Below, in pieces: positions 36,100 to 44,709 of a stretch of DNA of 64,000 nucleotides (within the stretch, counting starts at the first letter, position 1; each line of letters starts with the position of its first letter). The stretch spans positions 1-64,000 of the forward strand of contig NZ_JAHLEF010000025.1 in the NCBI RefSeq assembly GCF_018861755.1, written 5' to 3'. The notes under the pieces are model-generated. The model had not been told where the DNA came from, made no database searches, and saw only the letters and a list, made by a program, of their open reading frames with translations. This stretch comes from Clostridium sp. CF012. GTDB lineage: Bacteria; Bacillota; Clostridia; Clostridiales; Clostridiaceae. Both the position numbers and the translations under genes were made by a program.

Positions 36100-37299
36100 T
36101 TACTTCATAGATTCAATAATGCTATCAGCAATGGCATCCATTGCATCCGCATCATCTTCTTTCATGCTGGAGTTCAATGACATCTCATTGTCTAAAATAG
36201 TCATTTCTTTCATCTCATCCAAAAGTTCACGCATCAATTTGCCGGATTGAGGAGCCCATGAGCCATTTTCTATAAGGGTGAAAGTTCGTTTTTGAAGATT
36301 TAATGCCTTCATATCCATTATATAATTCATCATCGGTGGGTAAATCTTCAAGTTGTAGGTTACAGAGGCAAGAACAACATGACTATATTTGAATGTCTCA
36401 GAAATCAAATAGGAAACATGAGTTTTTGAAACATCATACATAACAACATTGGTCATTCCTTTTTCTACAAGCCTTGATGCTAGATCGCTTGCAGCGGCCT
36501 CCGTATTGCCGTACATTGTTCCATAAACGATCATTACTCCATTTTCCTCTGGTTCATAACGACTCCATTTGTCGTACTTCTCAAGCAAGTACCCTAAATC
36601 ATTACGCCATACTGGTCCATGTAGAGGGCAGATAATCTTAATGTCAATAGTTCCTGCCTTCTTCAATAGATCTTGAACATGAGGACCATACTTGCCTACG
36701 ATGTTTGTATAATATCTTCTGGCATCGTCAATCCAATCGCGGTCAAAGTTCATCTCATCATTAAAGAGCTTTCCATCTAATGATCCGAAAGAACCGAAAG
36801 CGTCAGCAGCAAATAATACGCCATTGTAAGTATCAAATGTCACCATAGCTTCTGGCCAATGTACCATTGGAGCAGCTACAAATGCAACGAGATGTTTTCC
36901 AAAGGACATTGTATCGCCTTCACTAACTTCTACTATTTTGCCATCAATAGCGAAACCGAACTGATGCATAAATAAGGAAGCTTTTTGGGTGCATACAATT
37001 TTCACATCCGGATAACGAAGAATAATCTCTTCAATGCACGCTGCATGATCAGGTTCCATATGGTTAATTACCATATAATCTAAAGGTTTGCCTTTTAGGA
37101 TCGATTGAATATTCTCTATGAACTGACGGCAAATTGACCAGTCTACTGTATCAAAGAGTACTGTCTTCTCGTCCATTAACAAATATGAGTTATAAGAAAC
37201 GCCTCGTGGAATTGGATGAATGTTTTCGAAAAGGGTAAGGCGACGATCGTTGCCACCAACCCAATAAAGATCCTCAGTTATATTTCTAACACAATACAT
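36100..37299 (-). CDS. Flavodiiron protein (FprA, A-type flavoprotein)
   Basis: Protein of 399 residues. The N-terminal metallo-beta-lactamase domain has the complete di-iron ligand set His80, Glu82, Asp84 (HMEPDH), His147, Asp166 and His227 (PLHGPVW). The C-terminal flavodoxin domain begins VIVYGTMYGNTEAAA and binds FMN. These enzymes reduce O2 to water or NO to N2O using electrons from rubredoxin. The gene directly follows one encoding a rubredoxin-tailed acyl-CoA dehydrogenase, 56 bp away on the same strand, which would be a fitting electron donor. Confidence 0.96.
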   Translation of the reverse strand: MYCVRNITEDLYWVGGNDRRLTLFENIHPIPRGVSYNSYLLMDEKTVLFDTVDWSICRQFIENIQSILKGKPLDYMVINHMEPDHAACIEEIILRYPDVKIVCTQKASLFMHQFGFAIDGKIVEVSEGDTMSFGKHLVAFVAAPMVHWPEAMVTFDTYNGVLFAADAFGSFGSLDGKLFNDEMNFDRDWIDDARRYYTNIVGKYGPHVQDLLKKAGTIDIKIICPLHGPVWRNDLGYLLEKYDKWSRYEPEENGVMIVYGTMYGNTEAAASDLASRLVEKGMTNVVMYDVSKTHVSYLISETFKYSHVVLASVTYNLKIYPPMMNYIMDMKALNLQKRTFTLIENGSWAPQSGKLMRELLDEMKEMTILDNEMSLNSSMKEDDADAMDAIADSIIESMK

Positions 37300-37355
37300 A
37301 TATTTAATCCTCCTTTATACTAAAAACACTTTATTATATTTGATTATTATAAAAA

Positions 37356-39263
37356 TTAGACTTCTATAAACATATCTTTTTCTTCACAACAAGCAGGGCA
37401 AGTCCACTCCTGCGGTATGTCTTCAAATAGAGTTCCGGGAGATACTTCTCCTTCTGAATCACCCATACCAGGATCGTATTCATAACCGCATCCATTACAT
37501 ACATAATGTTTCCAGGTTTGAATAGCTTTCTTAGGAGCAGTTGACTTCATCTTCACCATTGGTGGAGCATCTTTCTTTGCCTGACCATTATCTAAAGCAG
37601 CAGTAAGTAATGGTAATATCTCCATTAGATCGCCAACGATACCGTAATCTGAATTCTTAAAAATTTTCGCTTTGGAATCAATATTTATAGCAACTATTGT
37701 AGCAGCATCCTTTATGCCTTTTAAATGCTGACCTGCACCTGATATACCGCATGCAATATAAAGATTTCCTTTGAATTTTTGACCTGACATACCAACATAA
37801 CGATTCAGTGGTAAATATTTAAGTGTTTCAGCTACTGGACGTGAAGATCCTATGGCTGCACCAGCTTGAACTGCCAAGTCTTCTATAAGCTTCATATTTT
37901 CCTTTTCGCCTATACCTTGTCCTACGCTGACAACTCTTTCAGCCTTAGTTATAGGAGTGTCCATTGGAATTCCAACTGTAAAATCATATTTATCTGCCTT
38001 AAGAGCTTCCACAAGTGCATTTACTTTTTCACTTGCAGTTCCTTCCTTGAAAATCACTTTCTTACGATAACCTGTTGCAGGTCCACGTTTAGTGGCTTTA
38101 CCTGTGTTCTCGTTTTTCGGCATCTTACCTATGATGTGAGCAGCGATAACGACACGTTGAATCTCATTAGTTCCTTCATATATTGTACAAATTTTAGCAT
38201 CTCTGTAGGCACGCTCAACTTCCATACCTTTTAAATAACCGTTTCCACCAAATATTTGAAGAGCGTCGTTCACAATCTCAAGGCAAACATCTGAAGCATA
38301 TTGTTTCGCCATAGCAGCTTCCATACTGTAACTCTCGTGATTTTCTTTAAGCTCTGCTGCACTATAAATAAGTAATCTAGCTGCTCTAAGTTTTGTCGCC
38401 ATATCAGCCAATTTAAAAGAGATAATCTGTTGCTGACATATAGGTTTGCCAAATTGAACTCTTTCTTTTGAGTACTCTAAAGCATTTTCATAAGCGCCTT
38501 GAGCTATTCCTAGAGCCTGAGCTGCAATACCAATACGACCACCATCCAAAGTTGCCATAGCAATTTTGAAACCGTCGCTCTCATTACCTAGTAGATTTTC
38601 CTTAGGGACTTTCACATCATTGAATATTAGCTCTGCAGTTGCAGATGATCTAATCCCCATCTTGTCGTAATGTTGTCCGAAGCTAAAACCTTCTGTGTCT
38701 TTTTCCACAATAAATGCACTTATACCACGAATACCTATATCCGGCGTAGTAATTGCAAAAACAACGTAAATGTCGGCCTTACCAGCATTTGTGATGAATA
38801 TTTTTTCACCATTCAAAATGTAATTATCACCATCGAGTACTGCAGTGGTTTCCGTACCACCAGCATCACTACCAGCATTTTCCTCTGTGAGACCGAATGC
38901 ACCAATTTTCTCTCCCTTTGCCAATGGAACCAAGTATTTTTGTTTCTGCTCCTCTGTTCCGTAGGCATAAATTGGATATGCACCCAAAGATGTATGAGCG
39001 GAAAGAATTACGCCTGTACCACCATCCACTCTTGATAATTCCTCAACAGCGATTGCATAGCTGATTATGTCCAGCCCTGCTCCGCCGTACTCTTTTGGAT
39101 ATGGAATCCCCATCATACCCATATCAGCTAACTTATTAATTGCTTCCGTAGGAAATTTATTTTCCTGGTCTAACATAAATGCAATAGGTTTAACTTCCTC
39201 CTGCGCAAACTCTCTGATTTTTGTCCTCAAATTTTCATGTTGCTGCCTAGTCTTGAAAAACAT
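37356..39263 (-). CDS. Acyl-CoA dehydrogenase / EtfA FAD-domain / rubredoxin fusion
   Basis: Protein of 635 residues in three parts. Residues 1-378 are an acyl-CoA dehydrogenase with FGLTEENAGSDAGG and catalytic Glu363 in YEGTNEIQR. Residues about 440-560 are the FAD-binding C-terminal domain of EtfA (GSSRPVAETLKYLPL, IACGISGAGQHLKGI, DYGIVGDL); the EtfA N-terminal domain and EtfB are absent. Residues 583-635 are a rubredoxin with Cys589, Cys592, Cys622 and Cys625. Electrons could pass within one chain from acyl-CoA through two FADs to the rubredoxin iron, then to FprA. RBS AAAGGAGG. Confidence 0.95.
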   Translation of the reverse strand: MFFKTRQQHENLRTKIREFAQEEVKPIAFMLDQENKFPTEAINKLADMGMMGIPYPKEYGGAGLDIISYAIAVEELSRVDGGTGVILSAHTSLGAYPIYAYGTEEQKQKYLVPLAKGEKIGAFGLTEENAGSDAGGTETTAVLDGDNYILNGEKIFITNAGKADIYVVFAITTPDIGIRGISAFIVEKDTEGFSFGQHYDKMGIRSSATAELIFNDVKVPKENLLGNESDGFKIAMATLDGGRIGIAAQALGIAQGAYENALEYSKERVQFGKPICQQQIISFKLADMATKLRAARLLIYSAAELKENHESYSMEAAMAKQYASDVCLEIVNDALQIFGGNGYLKGMEVERAYRDAKICTIYEGTNEIQRVVIAAHIIGKMPKNENTGKATKRGPATGYRKKVIFKEGTASEKVNALVEALKADKYDFTVGIPMDTPITKAERVVSVGQGIGEKENMKLIEDLAVQAGAAIGSSRPVAETLKYLPLNRYVGMSGQKFKGNLYIACGISGAGQHLKGIKDAATIVAINIDSKAKIFKNSDYGIVGDLMEILPLLTAALDNGQAKKDAPPMVKMKSTAPKKAIQTWKHYVCNGCGYEYDPGMGDSEGEVSPGTLFEDIPQEWTCPACCEEKDMFIEV

Positions 39264-39455
39264 AAATACACCTCCTTTTAATTAATACGGTTTCATGAAT
39301 GTCGCTTTGTGAAATCTGTAAAACTACAACATTGAACTGCCTCAAGCAAAACTCATCAAACTTAGGTGACTCCTCCAATTCTTTTTTACCTTTGGAATCC
39401 ATCTAATCAATATGTTTTGCTTCATCAACCATACTTGTAAACACCTTCCTTAAAT

Positions 39456-39501
39456 GTATACTAAAACCGTATACGTGCATTGTATACCTAATAGGTATAC
39501 A
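39456..39501. promoter_or_regulatory. Twin Rrf2-type operators
   Basis: GTATAC-TAAAACC-GTATAC (39456-39474) and GTATAC-CTAATAG-GTATAC (39482-39500, within a perfect 21-bp palindrome 39481-39501). Centres are 26 bp apart. Same spacer length as the site at 35869. Confidence 0.8.
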
Positions 39502-39507
39502 TTACAA
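39479..39507 (-). promoter_or_regulatory. Sigma-A promoter of the fusion/flavodiiron operon
   Basis: Minus-strand TTGTAA (39502-39507) and TACAAT (39479-39484) are 17 bp apart. One operator fills the spacer and the second covers the start-site region, a typical repressor layout. The leader to the ATG at 39263 is then about 200 nt and holds only short unassigned frames. Confidence 0.7.
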
Positions 39508-39525
39508 GCTTAATTCCAACTTTTT

Positions 39526-39577
39526 CCACCATTGAAAGCCCACAGCTAATTAATTAGTTGTGGGCTTTCAATGGTGG
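39526..39577. repeat. Long palindrome, member of a repeated hairpin family
   Basis: About 26-bp arms (CCACCATTGAAAGCCCACA and complement) around TAATTAAT-type centre with one mismatch. The core CCACARCTAATTAATTAG recurs at 58931. It lies between the S41 peptidase 3' end and the upstream promoter, and may terminate the peptidase transcript. Confidence 0.8.
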
Positions 39578-39646
39578 AGGCTACATTATTCTACCAAATA
39601 TAATTTTTTTTACTACATCACTAGCAACTTCTCTAATATTTTTACA

Positions 39647-41380
39647 CTAATTTTTTATAAGTTCTACAGCCTTTTCTACAAGTTCATCTCTACCCGCTCT
39701 TATTCCTTTTATAGTAGGCTTTACATAAATATCAGGTTTTACTCCAACTCTTTGGGTTTCTGATTTATCTGGATTATAAATTCCAACCCCTGTGATTCTA
39801 GTTTGTATCCCTCCTGGTAAGTTAAATGTAACTACATTACCATCTGCACCAATAGAATTATTTCCTATAACCTTTGAATTAGGTGAATTTCTAAGTGACA
39901 TGGCCGTAAACTCACCATTACTTTGAGTAGCTCCATTAATTATTATGATAACCTCTCCCTTATAATAATTAGGATTATCATTTCCAACCTCTAATTCATC
40001 ACTAAATATAAATTCTCCTGGTACAGCTCTATTAGCTATTGTTGCTTTTGCAAAAGTAACCTTCTTTGGCATAAGATAGTTTCCCAAGCTATAAGTTATA
40101 ATATCTGACGGATAATATCTTAAATCTACTATTATCCCATCAGTTTCCTTAAACTCACTCATGATTTTATCTATTTCTCCCTTCTTTAATGCACCAGGAT
40201 TTATATATCCTATATTTCCTTCTAAAAGCTTATGGGACTCTTCAGTTACTCCAAATATATTTCCACTGTAGCATTTAATATTTTCTTTTAATTCTTTACC
40301 GTTTCTCTCTAAAGTAAGTTTTAAACTATCATCTGGAGTTACAAATAAATATGGTGTTAAATTATTTACTATTGCTTTATCATTTGAAAATGATATATAT
40401 TTAGATTTTTCTTTTATTACCTCAAATATATCTTTATCATTAATCTTTAATATGACATCACCCTTTTGTACATTAGAATCATTTGCATACTTTTCTATCT
40501 TATGTGTAACAACAATTTTATCCTCAACCAAATCAAACTTTATAGGAGCTATATTAGATCCCCAATATCTATTTAAAACCTGTTTTACATCATTAACCAC
40601 TACATGAGAGTCATGTATTTTGGTTGTTAATTCTGCTACTGTAAGCTTATAAGACAGTTCATTGTCACATTTAGCAAACTTTTGTATAAACTCAGTTAAA
40701 ACAGCATCCCAATCCTCTCCAATTACACTTCGGTATGGATAATAATATTGAATTATGTTCCAATATCTAAATAAACTAAGAATTTTAAATCCATCATCAT
40801 CATATTTCATATTTAAATAGGATTCTTCATTTTTAAATTCAGTATATATAGACTCTTTATCAAAGTTTACATAGGCATTATTTCTTTTAGAAATATTCGT
40901 CTTTGAAATCTTAACCAATAAATCACCTAACTTTTTATTTACAAGATTATCCTCCTTTATCCAACTAACGTCAGTATCTACCATAATATCATTACTTTTG
41001 TCATAGACTCCTTCTTTCACCTCACCTAATTCATTAATCCAATTATATAAAACTTCATCAACATCGCTTGAATCCTTAGCTTCAACTACTTTGGGCATTA
41101 CCCTAAATAACTCATAATCCCAATTTAATGAACCTGTTACAACCTTAGGGTGATAATATTTAACAATACCCCAAACCTTGCATAGCTTGTTCAAATTTCC
41201 AACTTGGTTATTATTTAAATTTTCAAGTTTGATATTGGTACCCTTATCAAACTCTGTATCAAAAATTCTTTTGTTTGTTAAAATTAAAAAGCTCATTGTA
41301 ATTATAAAAATGATTACAAGAATTAATAAACATCTCTTAATCCATAGATTTTTATTATTTTTTTTATTCACCAATGTCAA
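39647..41380 (-). CDS. S41-family peptidase, membrane anchored
   Basis: Serine protease-like protein of about 577 residues. A membrane anchor near the N-terminus (LLILVIIFIITMSFLIL) is followed by a long domain of unknown type (KVWGIVKYYHP, FRYWNIIQYYYPYRSV), a PDZ-like segment (VQKGDVILKINDKDIFEV) and the S41 core (GIIVDLRYYPSD; INGATQSNGEFTAMSL with the probable nucleophile in QSNGE). The start is uncertain: no ATG exists. TTG 41380, TTG 41374 and GTG 41371 all follow a GGGGGGGAG site containing a run of seven G. TTG 41380 is given. Confidence 0.85.
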   Translation of the reverse strand: MTLVNKKNNKNLWIKRCLLILVIIFIITMSFLILTNKRIFDTEFDKGTNIKLENLNNNQVGNLNKLCKVWGIVKYYHPKVVTGSLNWDYELFRVMPKVVEAKDSSDVDEVLYNWINELGEVKEGVYDKSNDIMVDTDVSWIKEDNLVNKKLGDLLVKISKTNISKRNNAYVNFDKESIYTEFKNEESYLNMKYDDDGFKILSLFRYWNIIQYYYPYRSVIGEDWDAVLTEFIQKFAKCDNELSYKLTVAELTTKIHDSHVVVNDVKQVLNRYWGSNIAPIKFDLVEDKIVVTHKIEKYANDSNVQKGDVILKINDKDIFEVIKEKSKYISFSNDKAIVNNLTPYLFVTPDDSLKLTLERNGKELKENIKCYSGNIFGVTEESHKLLEGNIGYINPGALKKGEIDKIMSEFKETDGIIVDLRYYPSDIITYSLGNYLMPKKVTFAKATIANRAVPGEFIFSDELEVGNDNPNYYKGEVIIIINGATQSNGEFTAMSLRNSPNSKVIGNNSIGADGNVVTFNLPGGIQTRITGVGIYNPDKSETQRVGVKPDIYVKPTIKGIRAGRDELVEKAVELIKN

Positions 41381-41485
41381 CCCACTCCCCCCCAAACATG
41401 TAATCTAAATGTGCTTATTTGAATATTAAAAATAGTAATTAAGCTCAATATCATTATATCATAATATTCTCAATATTTTACTTTA

Positions 41486-41659
41486 ATGCTGTGCATAAGA
41501 AAAACCACAGGTAGATCAATAAGTGGAAATACTTTCAATAAAACTGTACTCTTAGTTGAAGATGATAAAATAAATCAAAGAATAACTGAAATAATTCTTA
41601 AGAAAAAGCAGTTGACGGTTTTAATTGCTGAAAATGGTAAAGACGCAATTCAAAAATAG
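41486..41659 (+). pseudogene. Receiver-domain fragment (57 aa)
   Basis: The frame reads TVLLVEDDKINQRITEIIL and then VLIAENGKDAIQ, the first third of a response-regulator receiver, of the kind found at the end of hybrid kinases. It stops before the phospho-accepting Asp. Remnant of a deleted two-component gene, followed by a strong terminator. Confidence 0.7.
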
Positions 41660-41690
41660 ATAAATGGGTTAATACTGAACTCAAATAAAT

Positions 41691-41734
41691 CATCAATTAA
41701 AAAAAGACTTAAACAAGTCTTTTTTTAATTGATG
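41691..41734. terminator. Bidirectional terminator
   Basis: A perfect 20-bp stem (CATCAATTAAAAAAAGACTT) around AAAC, with T-runs in both directions. It serves the receiver remnant and the convergent dus gene. Confidence 0.9.
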
Positions 41735-41805
41735 ATTGGACTAAAAAAGATGAAATATGGGTGCGCATTTATTCCATTCCAACCTATAATTTCATCTATT
41801 TCAGC

Positions 41806-42747
41806 TCAATTCTCTAAAACATCCTGTTCCCTAAATAAGCTTGAAACGGCTTCATCGTAATCGCATAATCTTTCTGATTTCTTAATCTTTTTTGCATATT
41901 TTGCATTATCAGAGAACACCGGAATCATATAAAACCATAATTCTTTCATTTTAAACAAGACATTCCTATCTCCAAAGAGTATTCTTTTATAATCTTCATA
42001 AATTTTATCATGAAAGTCTTTTAGTAATTTTTTTTCAAGTTTAATACTATTTGTAATGTCACTGATCAGTCCAGGACTTCCTAATAATCCTCTGCCAAGC
42101 ATTAAAGTATCTACACTAGGGAAATCAGCCGAAAACTCCTTGTAATCTTTGATTGTAAAAATGTCACCATTATAACAAACAGGATTTTTACTTAAAATCA
42201 AGGCTTCCTTAAAGATTTTCAGATTAGGCTTATTTTTATAAAAATCCTTTTGAGTCCTTGGATGAATAATAAGCTCTTCTATAGGGTATTTGTTAAATAT
42301 TTCGATTAAATCATAGAATTCTTCTGGCTTATCTTTTCCTATCCTGGTTTTTAATGAGATCTTTGTTATCGATTGAGAAAAAATTTCCTCTAAAAACACA
42401 TCAAGTTCTTCTCTTTTTGAAAGAAATCCAGATCCTCTATTTTTTGAAACTACAGTTCTAGAAGGACATCCTAAATTTAAATTGATCTCATTGTATCCCA
42501 GCATCTTTATTTTCTTTGAAGTATGAATAAAATCTTTTGCATTATTGGTTAGTAATTGTGGAATCAAAACTAGTCCTTTGTTGTTTTCAGGCAAAATATC
42601 ATTTAATTCCCGTGTTTTAAAACTTTCACTTTGATTTGCGGCAATAAAAGGTGAAAAGTATTTATCTATATTATTGAAAAAAGCATTATGCGCATTTCTA
42701 TAAATGTGCCCAGTCAGCCCTTCCATAGGTGCGAAATAAAAATTCAT
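41806..42747 (-). CDS. tRNA-dihydrouridine synthase
   Basis: Start ATG 42747 (AAAGGAGACATTAGAT upstream) gives 313 residues beginning MNFYFAPMEGLTGHIYRNA. FMN-binding TIM barrel with the catalytic cysteine in NLNLGCPSRTVVSKNRGSG, LKTRIG, and IHPRTQKDFY; GDIF and MLGRGLLGSPGL bind phosphate. It reduces uridine to dihydrouridine in the tRNA D-loop. This is one of the Dus paralogues not attached to a ribosomal-protein or lysS operon; single gene. Confidence 0.9.
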   Translation of the reverse strand: MNFYFAPMEGLTGHIYRNAHNAFFNNIDKYFSPFIAANQSESFKTRELNDILPENNKGLVLIPQLLTNNAKDFIHTSKKIKMLGYNEINLNLGCPSRTVVSKNRGSGFLSKREELDVFLEEIFSQSITKISLKTRIGKDKPEEFYDLIEIFNKYPIEELIIHPRTQKDFYKNKPNLKIFKEALILSKNPVCYNGDIFTIKDYKEFSADFPSVDTLMLGRGLLGSPGLISDITNSIKLEKKLLKDFHDKIYEDYKRILFGDRNVLFKMKELWFYMIPVFSDNAKYAKKIKKSERLCDYDEAVSSLFREQDVLEN

Positions 42748-42876
42748 ATATCTAATGTCTCCTTTGTTCATACAATTTTTTCATTTTATTATATCATGTT
42801 TATTTAGATTTAAATATTATTAATTGGATGTGGAATGTGAAAACAATAATGCACTTAATTTATACAAAACTTGTGG

Positions 42877-43566
42877 TTATTTCCCAAGTATATCCTTGAG
42901 TTCCATCAAATTAGAAACCTCATAAGTAGGTTTTATTGACGTTTTATTTACAATTTTATTAGGATTAAACCAACATGTATCTATACCAAAGTTTATCCCA
43001 CCTTGTATATCAGAGGTTAAGCTATCCCCTACTATCAATACCTTGCTCTTGTCAGTTTGATTTATATTTTTTAAAGCGTGTTCAAATATTTTAGGATCTG
43101 GTTTTGATACTTCAACTTCCTCAGATACTACTATATCCTCAAAGTATTTTGCTATAATAGACTTTCTTATTCTATTATCCTGAACATCCTTAAGACCATT
43201 AGTAATTATAGTAAGTCTATAATCTTTATGCAGACTTTCTACAATATCTATACTATTATCATATAAAAATGACGCAAAAGACAAATGCTTCATATACGAT
43301 TTCGCAAATTGCTCCTCATTAAATCCAGCATTCAAACTATCTGATAATCTTTTAAACCTTTCAACTTTTAATTTTTTCTGAGTAATAAGTCCATCCTCAA
43401 GTTCTTTCCAAATAATTGTATTTATATCTTTATATACTTTCAAATGATGATTTTCATCATATTCTATATTAAATTCAAGCATAGTATTTTTAAAAGCATC
43501 TCTTTCAGATTTTTTAAAATCAAATAAAGTCTCATCTGCATCAAATATTATAACCTCATAGTTCAT
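42877..43566 (-). CDS. HAD-superfamily nucleotidase (YjjG type)
   Basis: Protein of 229 residues. Motif I FDADETLFDFKKSE, motif II TNGLKDVQDNRI, motif III Lys in VSKPDPKIFEHAL and motif IV VGDSLTSDIQGG are intact. The pattern DADETLFDF and length match YjjG/YfnB pyrimidine nucleotidases, which clear non-canonical dUMP-like nucleotides. RBS AGGGGAT precedes the ATG. Confidence 0.92.
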   Translation of the reverse strand: MNYEVIIFDADETLFDFKKSERDAFKNTMLEFNIEYDENHHLKVYKDINTIIWKELEDGLITQKKLKVERFKRLSDSLNAGFNEEQFAKSYMKHLSFASFLYDNSIDIVESLHKDYRLTIITNGLKDVQDNRIRKSIIAKYFEDIVVSEEVEVSKPDPKIFEHALKNINQTDKSKVLIVGDSLTSDIQGGINFGIDTCWFNPNKIVNKTSIKPTYEVSNLMELKDILGK

Positions 43567-43601
43567 TATAAAATCCCCTCCTTTAGCTTTAGATTACTTA
43601 A

Positions 43602-43633
43602 TAAATAAGCTACCATTAATGATAGCTTATTTA
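43602..43633 (-). terminator. Weak hairpin between padR remnant and HAD gene
   Basis: TAAATAAGCTA and its complement form an 11-bp stem. The following T-content is modest, so terminator function is uncertain. Confidence 0.45.
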
Positions 43634-43668
43634 ACTTTGTATATACGCTTATTAATAGATTAGCCAGC

Positions 43669-43976
43669 TTATTTTCTCCATACCTTTTGTACATTTCCGT
43701 TAATACTGTCCCAAGTTTCTATAAACTCCTCCATTTCCCTTTGCCCCTCCTCAGTTAAGCTATAATACTTTCTATCTGGCCCAAAGAGAGATTGTTTTTT
43801 CTCTGCCTTTATTAAGTTATTTTTCTCTAGCCTTAGAAGTAATGGATAAAGTGACCCTTCTGCAAAATCTTCAAAACCATATTCCTGTAGTTTCTTGTAA
43901 ATTTCATAGCCATAAGTTTCTTCTTTCGAAATTACCTTTAAAATTACCCCTTCAATAATTGTGTTGTTTTTGCCAT
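43669..43976 (-). pseudogene. PadR-family regulator broken by an N-terminal frameshift
   Basis: ATG 43976, with AAGGTGAG upstream, encodes MAKTTQLLKG and then hits a stop. The next frame encodes the rest of a PadR protein: IIEGVILKVISKEETYGYEI, GSLYPLLLRLEKNNLI, GPDRKYYSLTEEGQREMEEF, to TAA at 43669. Joining them gives MAKTTQLLKG-IIEGVILKV, a normal PadR start. The missing stretch is explained if one of two 13-bp copies of AATTATTGAAGGG was lost. It follows directly after the membrane protein at 43981, its usual kind of partner. Confidence 0.75.
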
Positions 43977-43980
43977 CTTC

Positions 43981-44598
43981 TCACCTTCTACTTTTGTTTC
44001 TACTAAGTATATTTCTCTTTGAAGAAACAACATATCCTACGATTCCAAATCCTACTATTAGCAGAAGGATAATCGCATCTGATAAGTCTACCTTTGATAC
44101 ACCACTAAAAATTTCACTTCCTATAATTAACATTGCATAAACTATAAAATCAATTATTGTTCTTAATTTGCTATTTTTTAAATTTCCAAATATAAAATGC
44201 ATTAGAATCGCATAAAATAAACCTGCTGGTATTCCTATTAATACAATCATTGAACCACTGTTTTGTAAATAGAAAGTTAAACAGAATAGTGCAATGTACA
44301 TAAATGCCCTTCCTAGTAATCCAAGATAAACATCTTTCTTAGGAATTTCCTTATAGTAGGTTTTTTCAATATCATTAATAAAACCCTTTGCCCCCTTTGG
44401 AAGAACATCTTCTATATTTCTGCCTTCCTCTTGACTTGTATAAAACATTTCAATAAAATCATCTAAAACCTCATTTAAAAAGTACTTGTCTGCAATTGAC
44501 CTTTCTAAGGCTCCTGAAACCTCATTATATGCCTTCAAATATTCCTTATTTAATTCAACATCTATGAATTTAATCAACTTACTCTTATGGCAGAACAA
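43981..44598 (-). CDS. DUF1048-like membrane protein, partner of PadR
   Basis: Protein of about 205 residues starting at TTG 44598 (GAGGTG 11 nt upstream; start uncertain). A helical cytoplasmic N-terminus (NKEYLKAYNEVSGALERS) leads to four membrane helices in the second half. Proteins of this shape are usually paired with PadR repressors, as here, where the PadR frame begins at the stop codon. Function unknown. The partner appears broken, so expression may be deregulated. Confidence 0.65.
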   Translation of the reverse strand: MFCHKSKLIKFIDVELNKEYLKAYNEVSGALERSIADKYFLNEVLDDFIEMFYTSQEEGRNIEDVLPKGAKGFINDIEKTYYKEIPKKDVYLGLLGRAFMYIALFCLTFYLQNSGSMIVLIGIPAGLFYAILMHFIFGNLKNSKLRTIIDFIVYAMLIIGSEIFSGVSKVDLSDAIILLLIVGFGIVGYVVSSKRNILSRNKSRR

Positions 44599-44654
44599 TA
44601 GGATAGTGGCACCTCAAAATCTACCATTCATGCTATATGTTAAAATCAAAACTA

Positions 44655-44688
44655 TAAAAAACGGTAGCTCTGACTAAAACTACCGTTA
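44655..44688 (-). terminator. Terminator after the intact padR gene
   Basis: AACGGTAG and CTACCGTT pair across 12 nt, followed on the minus strand by TTTTTTATAGTTTT. Confidence 0.8.
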
Positions 44689-44709
44689 ATAAATAAATAG
44701 AAAGTTTTA

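Noticed and set aside
37866-39035. Long plus-strand frames opposite the dehydrogenase fusion
   Set aside because: They are antisense to a clearly coding gene and have no family features.
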